Below, one piece after another: positions 34,014 to 46,576 of a stretch of DNA of 64,000 nucleotides (position 1 is its first letter; each line of letters begins with the position of its first letter). Origin of the DNA: Lithospermum erythrorhizon (taxonomy: Eukaryota > Streptophyta > Magnoliopsida > Boraginales > Boraginaceae). The notes under the pieces are model-generated. The model saw only the letters and a program-made list of their open reading frames with translations, had not been told where the DNA came from and searched no databases. The translations under genes were made by a program, and so were the position numbers. The stretch lies in contig JADFUC010001316.1 in the NCBI GenBank assembly GCA_019722365.1, positions 62,001 to 126,000 on the forward strand, written 5' to 3'.

Positions 34014-35515
34014 TGTAGACCGTCAATATTTAATTAATTAAATTATAGAACCCTAATTTAAGAGGATCGATTAATTAAATTAATTAAAAGCTAATTCAAA
34101 TATTAATGTGAGTTTATTGTGGTTTCGACGAACCTCCAATTAAAATTCCATACGGTAAATTATGGCTCTCAATATTTTAGCTACCTGAAATTAATTAAAG
34201 TGGTGAAATTAGGTTTTATTATTAACTAAAACTTAATTATACACCTCGTGTAATGATGTGGCATTAAAATAGGATTTCATAAATTTAATGAATAAAAAAT
34301 AATAGAATTGACTTAAAAATCAAAATAAAAATATGATTTGGACAAACGAAATTTCAAACGTGGGGTCTTGATAAAAGAATAAAGAAATATGGTAATGTTT
34401 TACCTAAAATCAACATGGCACAATTCACTGAAGACAAAGTTTATGACTTTGATTTGAAAATATTATTTTAATATTAAATACTACTCTGTCCGCATCTCTC
34501 GCCTCAAAAATCAACACTCTCCCTCCCCCCATGTTCGAAATTCACAACATTCTCCATAAAAAAACAACAAAAATCTCCCCGTGTAATTTAGCATTAAAAA
34601 AGCCTCAGAGGTATTTCTCCCAAGAAGAAAAACCTTTGAAGTTTGCTATTTTCAGGTGAAAAACCACTAAAATAATGAAATCTTCAACCTAAAAGCCATA
34701 ATAAGCGCATAAATTGAGAAACAGAGTGAAGAACACAAAAATCTTCAACTCCAAAACCAAAATAAGCCCCTAATATCAAGAGTTGGGTTGAATTAATGCA
34801 CAAACACAGTAATTTCAGGATTAACACCAAAAAACTAATGAAAATCTAATCAACTCATATAGCAAACATCAAATCACCACAGGATTAACAACAAGGGCCC
34901 ACGAGTAAGTCTGCATTGTGATATGTTTCACACATCCTCGGCCTTACCCGTCAATAGAAACACAAGAATAAGCCGAGGCACCTTCATAAGAATAAACATA
35001 TCGTCACAAGATAAAGACACGAGGATCGTGAGTATACACAAGACCTCGAGCTCACCCAATCGCATGATCAAGTTGTTAAGGCCCCAAGCTAGACACACTT
35101 CCAAATCCAAGTCTCAGTCCCACAACCAAGTCCAAAGACCAAGATCAAGTTCATACAACCACCTGATTGCTCGGCCGAGCACCCTAAATACTGACTATAT
35201 CCAAGTCAAAGACCATGTTCAAGACTAAGTCTCTATCCAGTCTAGGATCACACACGTCTAGACTCATGTCCAGTCTCACATGCAAATCCTCCAAATTCAA
35301 CCCAAGGTCACCTACCGGTCTAGGAACATATCCAAACCTCAAATCCAAGTGCAAGTCCAAGACTACACCAAATCAAATATCTTAAGTGAGTCTCAGAAAC
35401 TATTTGTGAGAGCAATAGATCGATGGTCATCGGACAAAGAAGGATTTTCCCAAAGGGGTTTTATTGTATTGATGTACATACATTATATAAACAATAAAAT
35501 CTTCTACGCTATAAA
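34014..35515 (+). repeat. 5' LTR of the Tat/Ogre-like element
   Basis: Shares with the right LTR, in order, TTTAATTAATTAAATTA, ACGAAATTTCAAA, GACTTTGATTTGAAAATATT, TTCGAAATTCACAACATTC, TCTTCAACTCCAAAAC and TGACTATATCCAAGTCAAAG. It ends CTTCTACGCTATAAA, where the partner has TTTCTACACGATACA. It includes the uninterrupted site TTCGAAATTC (about 34536) into which the solo LTR inserted in the partner. Confidence 0.75.
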
Positions 35516-37150
35516 TCTTCGCACGCCCAGCGGATCTATTTCTACTCTTTAGTCATCACGACTCAAAATGCTCTGGGCCGTCTATCCCACTTCTTCGTCA
35601 CATGTTCCAAGGAATAATAGAAGGTGCAAGAATCACAACAAGGTGGTATGTTAGATACACAAAACCAACCAGCATCACCAACCACGTCAAGCACTACAAC
35701 TGCCTGTAGTCTAAACATCCTGAGGACGAAACGTCAAGACGCGGTTCACAAGTAGCTGGTTCACTAACCTCGCAGGCCCTCAAAGATGCCAAATACATCC
35801 GAGGTTTCAGCCCAACATACTACCAAGAGCCTTAGAAGCAACACGAGTCACCACCCGACAATAATCAGCGCCGATACAAATTGGGATGTCATGTTCCACA
35901 TGCAACCGACGCCGAAAGTAATTGCCCAAAGCATACCCAACCAGAGTACTCATCACTATCCATTTGTGGTTCTATACCCAGCACATCCATGGAAGGAAGA
36001 CAATCCAAGTATGGGTCACATATTGATTCTCGGTTTGATTCCTATACGCGCCTACGCATTTATACGTGACATAACCTCGGGAGCGAGCAAGTAGCTTCTC
36101 TAGCTTAAGGCGATCAAGACATGGCAAGCGTGACGCAAATTAAAATGAGACACTATCCAACAAGGTCGGGAAGATACAAGACCATGAAAGGCCAATAAAA
36201 AGCAGTTAGAAATCCGTAACGAGGACTCTATTTCCTCAAGAGGCGCCTCTGAAGACTCAAAAAAAGGATGCATCCGAATGCTTCCCACTCCACCATGTCA
36301 AGCCTTTTAAACATGTTCCACGGACAACCAACAACGACGGTGAAGCATCTACGTGTCTCAATGATTTCTAATAATCCCCACACAAGATAACTCGGGAGTT
36401 CAATATCAGGGGCAATCAAAGACAACCAGACGAGTCACACCCCTCACCCTATGTTGCCCTCTACACCTCCCTCACATAGATCAAGAGAAGATGCCTTATG
36501 ACTATCAACTCCCAAATTCTAACAATTCGATGTAACGGAATGCTACAAAGATATCATTCACTTCTGGCTGGCATACGCAATAACGCCGACGTGACAGGAT
36601 CAAGGCGGTTAAACACTTCATTCAATCACTCAAAGGAAACGAAGCTGAGAGGTACACCGAACTGCTGGCGGTACTCATCAAGAATGGGCACACCCGAATG
36701 CAAAATTCCTAAATCGCTCTTCAAGACTCAACGTAGCCAAGCATGATAGCTAACTAATGCCAAAAGGTAAACACGAAATTGTGAATAAATTTCATGTAAA
36801 TATGATAAGCCTCGAGCCCTCGAATGCAAAGACATTGTCAAAAAACATCACGACGCTGATGTGCATTCAAGGCACGACCGACTCGGTGTAATACATCCCC
36901 GCAGTATACTTCCTAACCTTCGAGCAATTATACCCTCCTGAGGTCATGACATGGAGTTAACCATCACGCGGTAACAAAAGAGAAGTGGTACGCGTATTAC
37001 TCCAACCACACTCTACAAATCTGGGATGCGAAAAGAGTTTATCTCTCAAGAGCCATGCAAAGAAGATCCGCATGCCAACTTCCAAGTCAAATAACAAAGT
37101 CCTCCTTTAAAATCAAAAGAACACAAGGATATACTAAATTTGGGAAGCAA
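35516..37150 (+). pseudogene. Internal region of Tat/Ogre-like element, decayed gag and leader
   Basis: Begins TCTTCGCACGCCCAGCGG, the kind of leader seen after Tat LTRs, though no tRNA-complementary PBS can be read. Short plus-strand frames (35786-36094, 36498-36746) could be Gag remnants; no domain is clear. Confidence 0.4.
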
Positions 37151-37470
37151 GATTCATCCAACTGAAAAGAGACGAAAAGCCAAAGAACATCCATTCCTTT
37201 GACTCCGACGCTCCAAGAATCTCGAGGAGCTACTAAATGAAAAGCTCATTGAGTTGCCTCGAGTCCAAGCGACCGGCGAGGCCAACAAACATCGAGCGAA
37301 CTATTGAAAGTGTCACCACTTGTTTGGTCATCCCACAAAAAAGGTTTCACCTTCAAAGAAAAAGTGGATGGTTTCGTATCAAGCGGACCATATCCCTTAA
37401 AGAAGACAAGGTCATGAAATCACGCGATCAAGCCAGAACAAAAAGCATAAGAACTTTGGACTAAAAGTGA
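37150..37470 (+). pseudogene. Gag C-terminal segment of Tat-type element
   Basis: Reading across frames on the plus strand gives FDSDAPRI, LLNEKLIELPRVQAT, an N-Y-x-KCHH-x-x-GHPT stretch and GFTFKEKVDGFV. These match the conserved 'LL-x-x-x-x-I-x-LP ... Y-C-x-[YF]-H-R-x-x-x-H-P-x-x-x-C-F-x-L-K' segment of plant Ty3 Gag. The frame shifts at least twice. Confidence 0.55.
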
Positions 37471-38496
37471 AATCATGGACAAGTAACACAGATATGTTGA
37501 AAGCCCACAAGCTTCATGGAAATGCGCCGATAATTTATGAAGCCTTCCGACATAACAACAAGGCAAAGACAAAGCCGCTTCCAAAGCTCTAAAAGACTTT
37601 AACTAGTTCATAAGGTGTCAGACTAAAAGAGAGTGGAAGTAAATATCAACCACCGTACCAATTGGAACAAATAAACCACAACCGGTCTTCCGGAAGTCGG
37701 GGCAACAACCAAAGAGAAAAAAGATGGTCAAGACTGGGGTAATAAACAAGCAACAGATCCAAGAGGCTTACCACAACAAATTCCATCATTATCAGAATCG
37801 ATTTCAAGCGCATGGACACCAAAATGTAATGAAGTTAAGGAAATACATCAGTTTGATACAAAGTATGGACTCAAGCAAGTAATGTCAGAATCTCAACATC
37901 AAATAAAAGAGTGGTCAGACAACCCTCAATATTCAAGATAGACACTTGCCTCGGCTAAAAGTCATCAAAAAATATGCATAACGCCTCGATGTGAGGGTAA
38001 ATCGCCTATTGTCTATCATACGGTTTCAAACTGTCCACAATCCACATGACATTTAAGAAACTTCTTCATCCTTCTTGGATACGAGAATAACCATTCCATT
38101 CTCCTCGACACGGTAATAAACTGCCATTCTGCGATATTTAATCTAAACCGCCTTACCATCTCCTCGACACGCAGGCTAAACCTGCCCACAAACTCTTTAG
38201 AAGCAGAGCATAAAAACACCTATTCCACTCCTGGAAGAGAGTCTAAAACATCCACCCCTATGAACTATGTTTGACTTGATCCCAAGTATCAATGGGTACG
38301 TAGGCATCTTGGGAGCCCCAAAACTATCTTTCATGTCTCCCCACAACCAGACAAAAAGTCAACTACCCAAGTCAACACTGAGTCGAATACTACTGCTGTA
38401 TCACTCAAAGGTCGACTACTCTAAGCAAGGATTGCTACTTAATCGAATTCTCGAAATCATCCAAAGTCATAAGTCCCTACAATGCCCAAAGTTCTA

Positions 38497-41049
38497 TGTA
38501 CATCTAGACAAATAAAATTTAATTAATTAAATTACGAACCCTAATTGAGAGGATCGATAACGAAATTCACACTAAAGGCCAATCTCAAATAAGTGATTAC
38601 CTCATGTATTTAGTGGCTTCCGATCAACCTTCAATTAAAATCTACATGTGTAAATTAAGGGTTCCTGGCCATTTTAAATCCACATGAAATAATTAAAGCA
38701 TAAACTAGGTTTTATCATTAATTAAAAACTAATTATACACCCTCGTGTGACGACGCCAAGATTAAACAGTGCCTTCCTTAAATTTCATTTAAATTAAAGT
38801 AATAAATCGAAAGAGAAACCGAATAAAAAATGTGATTTTCCTGACAAACGAAATTTCAAAACGGCACCCGATAAAAGAATAAAAGTTAAATAGGTAACGC
38901 TTTTACCCAAAAATCAAAGGCGGCACAATTCAATTCTCGAAGACAAAGTCGGCGACTTTGATTTGAAAATATTATTTTAATATTAAATCTAAGTATCTGA
39001 CGGTTCAGATCTTGCCTCAAAATAAACGGTTAAGACCATAGTCCACCTGAAAGTGGATCAACCTATCAGAAGAAAACTCAAAGCATATATAACCCCTCTA
39101 TGTGTTCGAATGTTGGAAATCAATATATATCGATTTATATATAATTATGTCCGGCTGGCGACAATTGTTGTAATAATTCTATTTACTAGTTTTGAAGTTA
39201 ACGAGATTACTTCAAACTTAAGTGTTCAATTATAGTTATTGTAAATTACTAAATAGGAACTCATGAAAATATCAGGGATTATGCTAGATCCCATGCATAA
39301 TCGTTATAATAACAATAATGGTCAATTATATTATTATACAATCATATTATCCGAGCCCGTAGCGCAATACATAATGACGCGGAGTTTTATTTCATGAATG
39401 AAATAAATCGTGATTATTAAATCGAGTCGATCGAATCAACGGTGATAATTAATCGAGAGTTTTTACACTTATAAGTAAAATATAAATTGACTTAAACCAA
39501 AATTAATTAACTTGCTAGATTAATTAACGGCTCGGAATTTAACGGAACTCATTAGCGACTTGTTAGTTACTCATTAGCAATTAATTAGTTAAGGGTTTTA
39601 GCAGCTAGTTTGTTAGTTAACGAACAATACTGGGTTAAAAGAGAAATACTGTTTATATAAAGGAAAAGACGAAAACTAATCATCTTTTTTCTCCTCATAG
39701 CCGCCTCCTCCTTCTCTATAGCCAAAATCAAGCCGGCGTTTGGCTTGATTTTGTTGTTCAATCGCTTCATAAGATTTTAGCAAATCCAATCGCGAGATTC
39801 AACCGCTTCGTGCGGACTAACCTCCGAGGCATCAACCTTTTCGTGCAATTGCTAGAGTTCAACGGAGGCTTGTGGAGTAGAAAAGTAGCGACATCCGCTG
39901 AAATAAGTACTGCTTTCATACATATTTACATATTCATATTTTTATTGTAATTCGATTATATACATTTAAAACGATTCTGGATGCATTTGTTTATATTTTT
40001 ATGAACAAGTTGCATAGATTTTTCAACACGAAATTCACAACATTCACCACAAAAAAATTACAACAAAAATCTCCTAACAGAATTTAGCATAAAAAGTTCT
40101 ATGGGTACTTCTCCAAGAAGAAAACTTCTAAAGTTTGCTACTTTTCAAGTGAAAACCACCACAACACCACCAAAATCACTGAAATCTTCAACCAAAAAGC
40201 CATAATAGGAGCCTAAATTGAGGAACGGATGGAAGAACACAAAAATCTTCAACTCCAAAACTAAAATAGGCGCCTAATATCAAGAGTCAAGGAATTACTG
40301 CTAATGCATACGTTAATTTCGTGGATTTAACACCCACAAACAAATGAGAATCGTATCCACTTAGATTTCAAACATCAAATCACTACAGGATTAAGTCACA
40401 AGGGCCCCTGCAGTGAATTCACTAAGGATATAAGCTACACAAATTGTCTACCGCTGCTAAAACACGGGCCGAGGCACCTCCTCTCGACAGAATAAAGATA
40501 TCCACACAAAGATAAGAATCGGAAAGATCAGAGTATGCCGCTAAGAACCCGAGTCGGCCCAACCGCATGTGATCAAGTCGCTAAGACCCGGTTGGGGACA
40601 TACATCCAAACAAGCCTCACCCCAGTACTCCACTCAAGTCAAGTTCATACAACCACACGGGATTAAAGTTTGCTGGCACCCTGTACTGACTATATCCAAG
40701 TCAAAGACCAAGTCCAAGACATCTCACAGTCCGCACTCCTATCCACCAAATCCAAATCCTCCAAATCTAAGCTCAAATCCAAATTCTGTGGTCACATACC
40801 GGTCCAAACACATGTCCTAATCCCAAATTCAAGTCTCATATCAAAGTGCAAGACAACACCAAATCAAGCATCTCAAGCAGTCAGCAATCCGTTTAGAGAG
40901 CAATAGATTGCTAGTCGGACTTCAATCGTTTGATAGTCGGACCTCAATCATTTAATAAATTATTTTGTACCTAAAAGGATTTCCCAAAAAAAAATTCATT
41001 ATATTAGTATGCATACATTATAAATAATAAAATGTTTCTACACGATACA
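38497..41049 (+). repeat. 3' LTR of the Tat/Ogre-like element, interrupted
   Basis: Runs 38497-39110 and resumes at 40029; the gap is a copia solo LTR. Just before the LTR, at about 38289-38330, GGTACGTAGGCATCTTGGGA is the sort of sequence found near the 3' end of Tat/Ogre internal regions. Ends GATACA at 41049, followed by TATAT. Confidence 0.72.
39111..40028 (+). mobile_element. Copia solo LTR (family C) inside the Tat/Ogre LTR
   Basis: Begins TGTTGGAAATCAATATATAT and ends GATTTTTCAACA (918 bp). CGAA precedes it (39107-39110) and follows it (40029-40032). The partner LTR has the empty site TTCGAAATTC without any insert, so both edges are fixed. It shares GCTAGATCC, AATGGTCAATTATATTATTA, GCATTTGTTTAT and ATGAACAAGTTG-type blocks with the inverted LTR at 60255-61204. 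No internal domain is present, so it arose by LTR-LTR recombination. Confidence 0.8.
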
Positions 41050-41054
41050 TATAT

Positions 41055-41593
41055 AATAATGATTAATAGTTCAATTTGTTGTCCCTCCATATTGTTGAAG
41101 CCTGGCAAACTAACAGAGAATATGACTTTCCTAATTCTCCTTAATTCAAAATAATAATATGAAAAAAAATATTAAATAAAATATATTGAAGTGTAAATCA
41201 ACATACATAAAGGTTAACCAAATTCCAAAGGTACATCCTGTATGGTTGCAGATACAATATAATTTCATGAGCAATTATTTACAAGTCTCAACATAATTAT
41301 TCCCTCAATGTTTTCTTATATTATCAATTTTTTTTAAAGAAGTCCTCCATGTCTCAATTAGTCACTTTTAGCTTAGACACACCTTTTTCTAAAAACTATC
41401 TTTTTGTAATCCAATTATAAAGAGGAAAAAATGATACTCCGCAAATGGAATATTATATATATTTTTATATTTTACCTACATATATTAGGTTGATGGAATT
41501 ATTCATACAATATATATACATCATGGGTATACCTATATACACACTTTAAAGTCTAACAACTTGGTAATAAGAAGAATACAAATTAATTTAGAA
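41055..41593. other. AT-rich intergenic, no gene seen
   Basis: No open frame with recognisable content and no clear element edge. Confidence 0.4.
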
Positions 41594-41602
41594 TTAACAA
41601 AT

Positions 41603-42035
41603 GGATTAAATTCCTTGTTGTTCCCTTAAACTATTAATTTTCTTGTTGTTCTGGGGTCATTTTATTTTATCATTTGCTCTCCTAATAATATCTTGTCAGA
41701 ATTTCTGGGTTCTTTTTGACAATAAAATTGATGAAAAATCAATTAACATGAGGATAAAGTAGGAATTATACATATTTTAGATTTTTAGGATAAACTCAAT
41801 TAACACGAGGGTACATTTGGAATAACGATCCTAAAAATCTAACATATGTATAATTTCTACCTTATCCTCGTATTAATTGAGCTTTCATCAATTTTATTGG
41901 TTTTAAAAAGTATTTTAGGGGCAATGTAATTTTGACAAAATATTAATATTAGAAGGTTAAATTCGACAATATGAAAGTATTAGGGGGTAACAAGAAAATT
42001 GAAAGATAGATTAAGAGGGAACAGGAATTTAAGTC
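41603..42035. mobile_element. Mutator-like foldback (MULE-MITE)
   Basis: Two arms of roughly 190-200 bases are inverted copies of each other. The left end GATTAAATTCCTTGTTGTTC pairs with the right end read inward, and TTTAGATTTTTAGGA near the centre pairs with TCCTAAAAATCTAA. It is flanked by TTAACAAAT (41594-41602) and TTAACGAAT (42036-42044), a 9-bp duplication with one mismatch, as Mutator-like elements make. No transposase. The whole element could fold into one long hairpin. Confidence 0.75.
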
Positions 42036-42044
42036 TTAACGAAT

Positions 42045-43086
42045 TCAAGCAATACCAAACCTTTTAAGTGAAAAATTGTCAATAGAATTAATCAACCCAT
42101 ATTGTTCAATTTATGAATTAAAACCAAAATTAGATAAATAAATGAAACATAACCCTTTTAGAAATTCAATTTCGACAATTTTAGAAGTTGAAAAGAGTTA
42201 TGCGATTGTTATGTGGCCTCGAAAATTTGTACTTAATGATGTTTTAACGTAAGTATCAACATTGACGAATTCTAGAACATGTGTAATCAATATAAGTTAA
42301 ATGGAAAGATATTGGATCAAATGGTGAATGAATTGAAACATATGTGATCGAATGAAATGGAACATGTGTGATCGAACGTTTTTTACTTCCATCCCATTTG
42401 GAAGGGACTTTACTTTTGCAAAATTTTAGATAATTCAAATTTTGTCTCACAAACGATTCTTTCAGTCCATTTTTTAAAACTAAAAAGGAACCAATTTTTA
42501 AGATTGCCAAAAAATAAATAGTACCCTTACAAAATGGGGGGGCACTCTACACATCATGTAATTGTGTTTTTTAGGAGTGAAAATACTATTTTACCCCTAA
42601 TTAAAAGTGTTGAAAATATAAGATAATTAATATAGTGTTTCATGGAACACCTATCAGAGCAACCGATTTACCATTTAGATGTGTTTTATATATACGCTGA
42701 TCAGATGACAATGTTTATATATGGATACTGATGTGACTACGATGGCGATGATTTCATTGTGGTCCGCCCATAATCAATATATTATCATATAACGCTCTGC
42801 TAATATTTATTAATATATTTAATTTTCATAATGGTACCCTAAGAGGGCCACACACATACAAAGAAAAATCAAGTTATAAGGCATTATAACCTCCATTAAG
42901 TTAAACTCTGTATTTAAAACGATGCTAGTGACCATTTCGAATTTCACCTCTATAAGTGGCAACGGCTAGGTTGAAAAATGGGGAGGTAGATTTGTCTACT
43001 ACATCTCTTTTGGTGCCTATATTTTAGGACCTCAAACCCCTATATAAAGGTCACCATCTAGAGAATTAAACTTGCCCATTCATTTG
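42045..43086. other. Intergenic, no gene seen
   Basis: A/T-rich; contains an isolated GGGGGGGC run at about 42536 and no convincing coding frame or element edge. Confidence 0.4.
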
Positions 43087-43320
43087 CATAGGCCTGTAAA
43101 CGGACCAAACCATACCGAACTATGCTACGTTTGAGTTTGGCTCGCAAACTGTCGAACCTATAGTTCGATTCGGTCCGAGTTTTACAAACCTTAAATTCTA
43201 AGTTCGAGTTCGCATGCTTTTTAAGAGTTATTATTTGATTCGATTCAGTCCGCAAATTGCAAACGGTTCGCAAATAGTTCGATTCGAATTATATGTGTCT
43301 ATTAGACTATTTTGTATCTT
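43087..43320. mobile_element. hAT-like MITE relic
   Basis: Left edge GGCCTGTAAACGGACC is typical of hAT-type non-autonomous elements in plants, followed by repeated TTCGATTCGRNTYCG-like motifs. Related edges occur at 5367 and 46562-46576. The right edge is unclear. Confidence 0.4.
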
Positions 43321-43499
43321 GTCTCTAAAAATGAAAATGATAAAGTTTGAAATTCCTAGTACCCAGTAGGGAGTGTTGGTGTTTCTATCATATGAATAAT
43401 ATATGCCTTGGTACGGCTGACAATTTCGAATCTCTTGTCTACTTAATAAGGAAGTTTCTAATAATACTAATATTACTAATCTCATGATCACTACCAAAT

Positions 43500-44416
43500 T
43501 GTATGTAAAACAATAATTAAAGAGACGTAAAACATGTAATCGCCTTCTGGAGTAATCAATAATCGCGAAGCAACAATACGAATAAGATTTCTACAAGCAT
43601 CCAAAAAGAGAATGCCTCTAAGATTGTCCAACACAACTAACGGGCTTAACAAGTCCCTCCAAAGTTAGCTTTACCAGCCCTTTGGAAACTATTGAACTAA
43701 GGAAAGAGGTCGGACTTAAAAATCGGCGGATTTTCCTACCTACTAGTCGACCTAGAGGAAAAAAGAGGGAAAGAGAGTTTTTTGCCTTTCACAAAAGTGA
43801 ATGCCAAAAAGTGAAAATGAGCAAGTTTCTTCTCCAAAAGTGGCCTTTGTATGCCCCAAAATTCTACTTTTTTAAGCCATGAGAAGTTAGCAAAAACTCT
43901 TCCACCTCGCTTAAGCTTTTTACCGAACTTATTGGGTCTTCTAGAACCTTTTCGTTTCTTATCCCTAAAATAAAAGCATGTTAAGTGGCTAAGTAGAATA
44001 TTCTGGAATTATTCTAAAAGGAAGATTCTGGAACTCTTATCCTCTACTCCTTTTAGTCAAACATGGGCCACTTTTCAACAATTAGAATTTTACCCCAATG
44101 TTCTTATATTGTTCTATTTTAAACCCCTAAGGTTATAATTAAATTATGACTTGAATTCGTTGTATGTGCGTGACCTCTCAGGCTCGATTGACAAAATCCA
44201 TATACTAACAAATGTTAACCGAACATTATTTGATAGTATATTAATTATGAGCAGACCCTAGTAAGCCATCATAGTCCCTAATGTCACATCGAGTATCCTA
44301 ATACCAACATTACCATTTAATTGAATGTATACATGGACTTAAACTTAAATGAGTAAATCGTTTGTACAATCGAATTGTTCAACGAACATTATTTCAAATA
44401 TCTCATATTTCCAACA
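43500..44416 (-). mobile_element. 3' LTR of a truncated copia element
   Basis: On the minus strand it begins TGTTGGAAATATGAGATATT at 44416, directly after a purine-rich GAGGAGCAAGTAAG. The left end (3' end of the LTR) is only approximate. It lies downstream of the RT/RNase H relics at 45.3-46.15 kb, consistent with one 5'-truncated element. Interior differs from family C LTRs apart from the terminal bases. Confidence 0.55.
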
Positions 44417-45300
44417 CTTACTTGCTCCTCGGGATTTATTACTTCTAGATTAACGTATTCCTTCGCATCGTTTTCCAACAATGAGCTATAAAAGATTATC
44501 GCGGATCGGTCCTCGTGAATCGTAGTTTCTAGCTTTCATGAATTAATGCGATATTCAAAGACTAAGTCGACTTATGGCCATCACAATCGCATTAATCCAC
44601 CAAGAATAAAAATCACCGACATAATCTAGTTGTACAAATCCTTACATGATGCATGTGTCTTTCCCATCCTTACATTTGCAAAGATACCCAACACAATGTC
44701 GTTTATACCCTTCCTTTTACGTAAGACGCTTGACAAGCGTTAAAACACACTACTTCAGAAAATGGAATCCCGCCACGGTGTCAAGACCGCCATTTTAACC
44801 ATAAGTTCGGGGTGAAGAATTCTTCTTAGACACGATATGTTATCTTCTAAGTTTCTCACTACGTGTCATGTCCAAATTCTACACTGAACTACTTCCAACA
44901 TGCATACTCGTGATTGATTAGAGAGACACTTTTCCTCGATCCAAGAAAATGCGATCCGCATACAACCAATCATACACTAGTCGTCGGGTGTTCGACATTC
45001 CAATCAATGAACAGCTAACTAGTGGACGAGCAATATCATCGTTTCTATGCCTCGATGAGGGATTTCACAGATCATTACATATCCCAAGCACTTCAAGAAC
45101 TCTTAGGATCGCTAAAGGGAATCAAAAGTATCATTCCTCAGCCATGGTATATATGTATATGCAAGAGTATAGATATATACAAATATATAAACAAGGTAAA
45201 TATATTCATTGAATTTAGAAACTAGAAATTCATACATTGTCTTGACAATTGAAATATTTATAAAGAGATTTGAGTTAGGGGTTTAGCGGCGGGTTCAAGT
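44417..45300 (-). mobile_element. Non-coding 3' internal region of the truncated copia element
   Basis: Lies between RNase H relics and polypurine tract. The plus-strand frames at 44949-45225 are A/T-rich and not recognisable. Confidence 0.4.
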
Positions 45301-46150
45301 AAATTATTGTCTATGTCTATTTTACATATCAGCCATTCTCTTTCGCCTATGTTCCAATTTAAATGGTATTTCGAAGACACGCTGATCGACGCCGCTGGTT
45401 CCTTAGCTTGAGCAATTGCACCAAGATTGCCGCATAATATTTTTGTAATCGGATTCTCAAATGCTTAGGTACCACTCCAAGCTCACTCACTAACTTCTTG
45501 ATCCAAAGAAGCTTCCTTTCAGATTCCGCGTATTAAGCAATGTACTAACTCTATTGTCGAGTCGTGACTACAATTGCTCATTGGCTTTGTTACTACACCA
45601 AGACACCTACTCCACCTGCTCAGTCGAATACATAACTGCATCGAGATCTAGAATCATCTTTGCTGGTTTAAATTGGCATCGTATAGCCTTCTACTAACAA
45701 CTCATCCTTCCCTCCAGACACGAGACATACATCCTGGGCTCTTTCCAAGCATTTATGATACCTCTTTTACCGTCATTCCAACGCGGCGACGCCCCGACAC
45801 GATTGGATAACCCACTGTTACACTCAAAGCATAAGAAACATCTGGTCGTGTACATAACATGACATACATGATAAATCCTATGGCCGAGGCATATGGAACT
45901 TTAATCATGCGCTTACCTCAGCTCAATTAGTAATCGGCCGTAACGATTGTGATATTCCATGTCTCATGGAAGATTACTCCTTCGAGCTTTTCTATATAGA
46001 ATCTATGCAAAACTTATCAATATAAGTATTCTCGCTACCCAACGAGCTTCTTTAGATCGATCCTTTATGTATCTTGACATCTCCAAGAATTTATTTGGCT
46101 TCTCCTAGGTCCTCTATCGAGAAACATTTCAGATAGCCATGCTTTGACTT
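45300..46150 (-). pseudogene. Reverse transcriptase end and RNase H of copia element
   Basis: By eye, the minus strand reads FSIEDLGEANKFLEM and YIKDRSKKLVGY (about 46050-46150), then IPYASAIGFIMYVMLCTRPD followed by VSYALSV (about 45830-45900). These are the post-YVDDM block and the RT-RNase H junction of copia elements. Later blocks are broken by stops. Sequence right of about 46150 is unrelated, so the 5' half is missing. Confidence 0.68.
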
Positions 46151-46196
46151 ACTTGGCATGGGGTATGTCGTTTCCAATAATAGTTAATTTGAAACT

Positions 46197-46345
46197 CCTA
46201 ATTTAATTAAACCAGAAACCCTAATTCAATTAAACTAGAAATCCTAATTTAATTAAACTCAAATTTAAATCAAAATACAAAACTTCAAACACTAATTGAA
46301 ATCAAAAATCAAAACTTCAAACACTAAATGAAATCAAAACACAAA
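46197..46345 (+). repeat. Two neighbouring short tandem repeats
   Basis: CCTAATTYAATTAAACYAGAAA-type units recur every 22-24 bases at 46197, 46219 and 46243. Next, AACTTCAAACACTAAWTGAA units recur 32 bases apart (46281 and 46313). Confidence 0.6.
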
Positions 46346-46429
46346 ACTCAAAAGTAAAAAAAAGAGTCAAAACTCGAAACATGTTAACTACAAGTTACAA
46401 TATACATGCAAACCCAAAAATAAAAAATC

Positions 46430-46576
46430 AAACCGGTGCCACAGCCGAACTATTTGGAGCTCCTGATTTTGGTTGGGCTGTTTCACAAGCCATGCTATCG
46501 AACCGAGCCAATGAATCAACTATTTCGAGCCGAATAACGCAAATCGAATTGAACTTTCAAAGTTCACTCACAGCCT
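46430..46576. mobile_element. hAT-like relic, inverted
   Basis: The right edge GTTCACTCACAGCCT is the inverse of the AGGCTGTAAATGAAC edge at 5367, with TCGAGCCGAAT-type interior. The 79-residue plus-strand frame over it is therefore probably not a gene. Confidence 0.3.

Larger units (their letters stand above)
34014..41049 (+). mobile_element. Tat/Ogre-like LTR element lacking pol, with nested solo LTR
   Basis: Two long direct LTRs (1502 bp; 2553 bp, or about 1630 without the nested insertion) flank only about 3 kb of internal sequence. LTR ends are TGTAGACC / TGTACATCTAGACA, close to the TGTAGACA start of Tat/Ogre LTRs. Internal sequence keeps a Gag C-terminal segment on the plus strand but no RT, RNase H or integrase. 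It is therefore a large non-autonomous (LARD-like) or deleted element. TATAT target duplications flank it. Confidence 0.72.
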
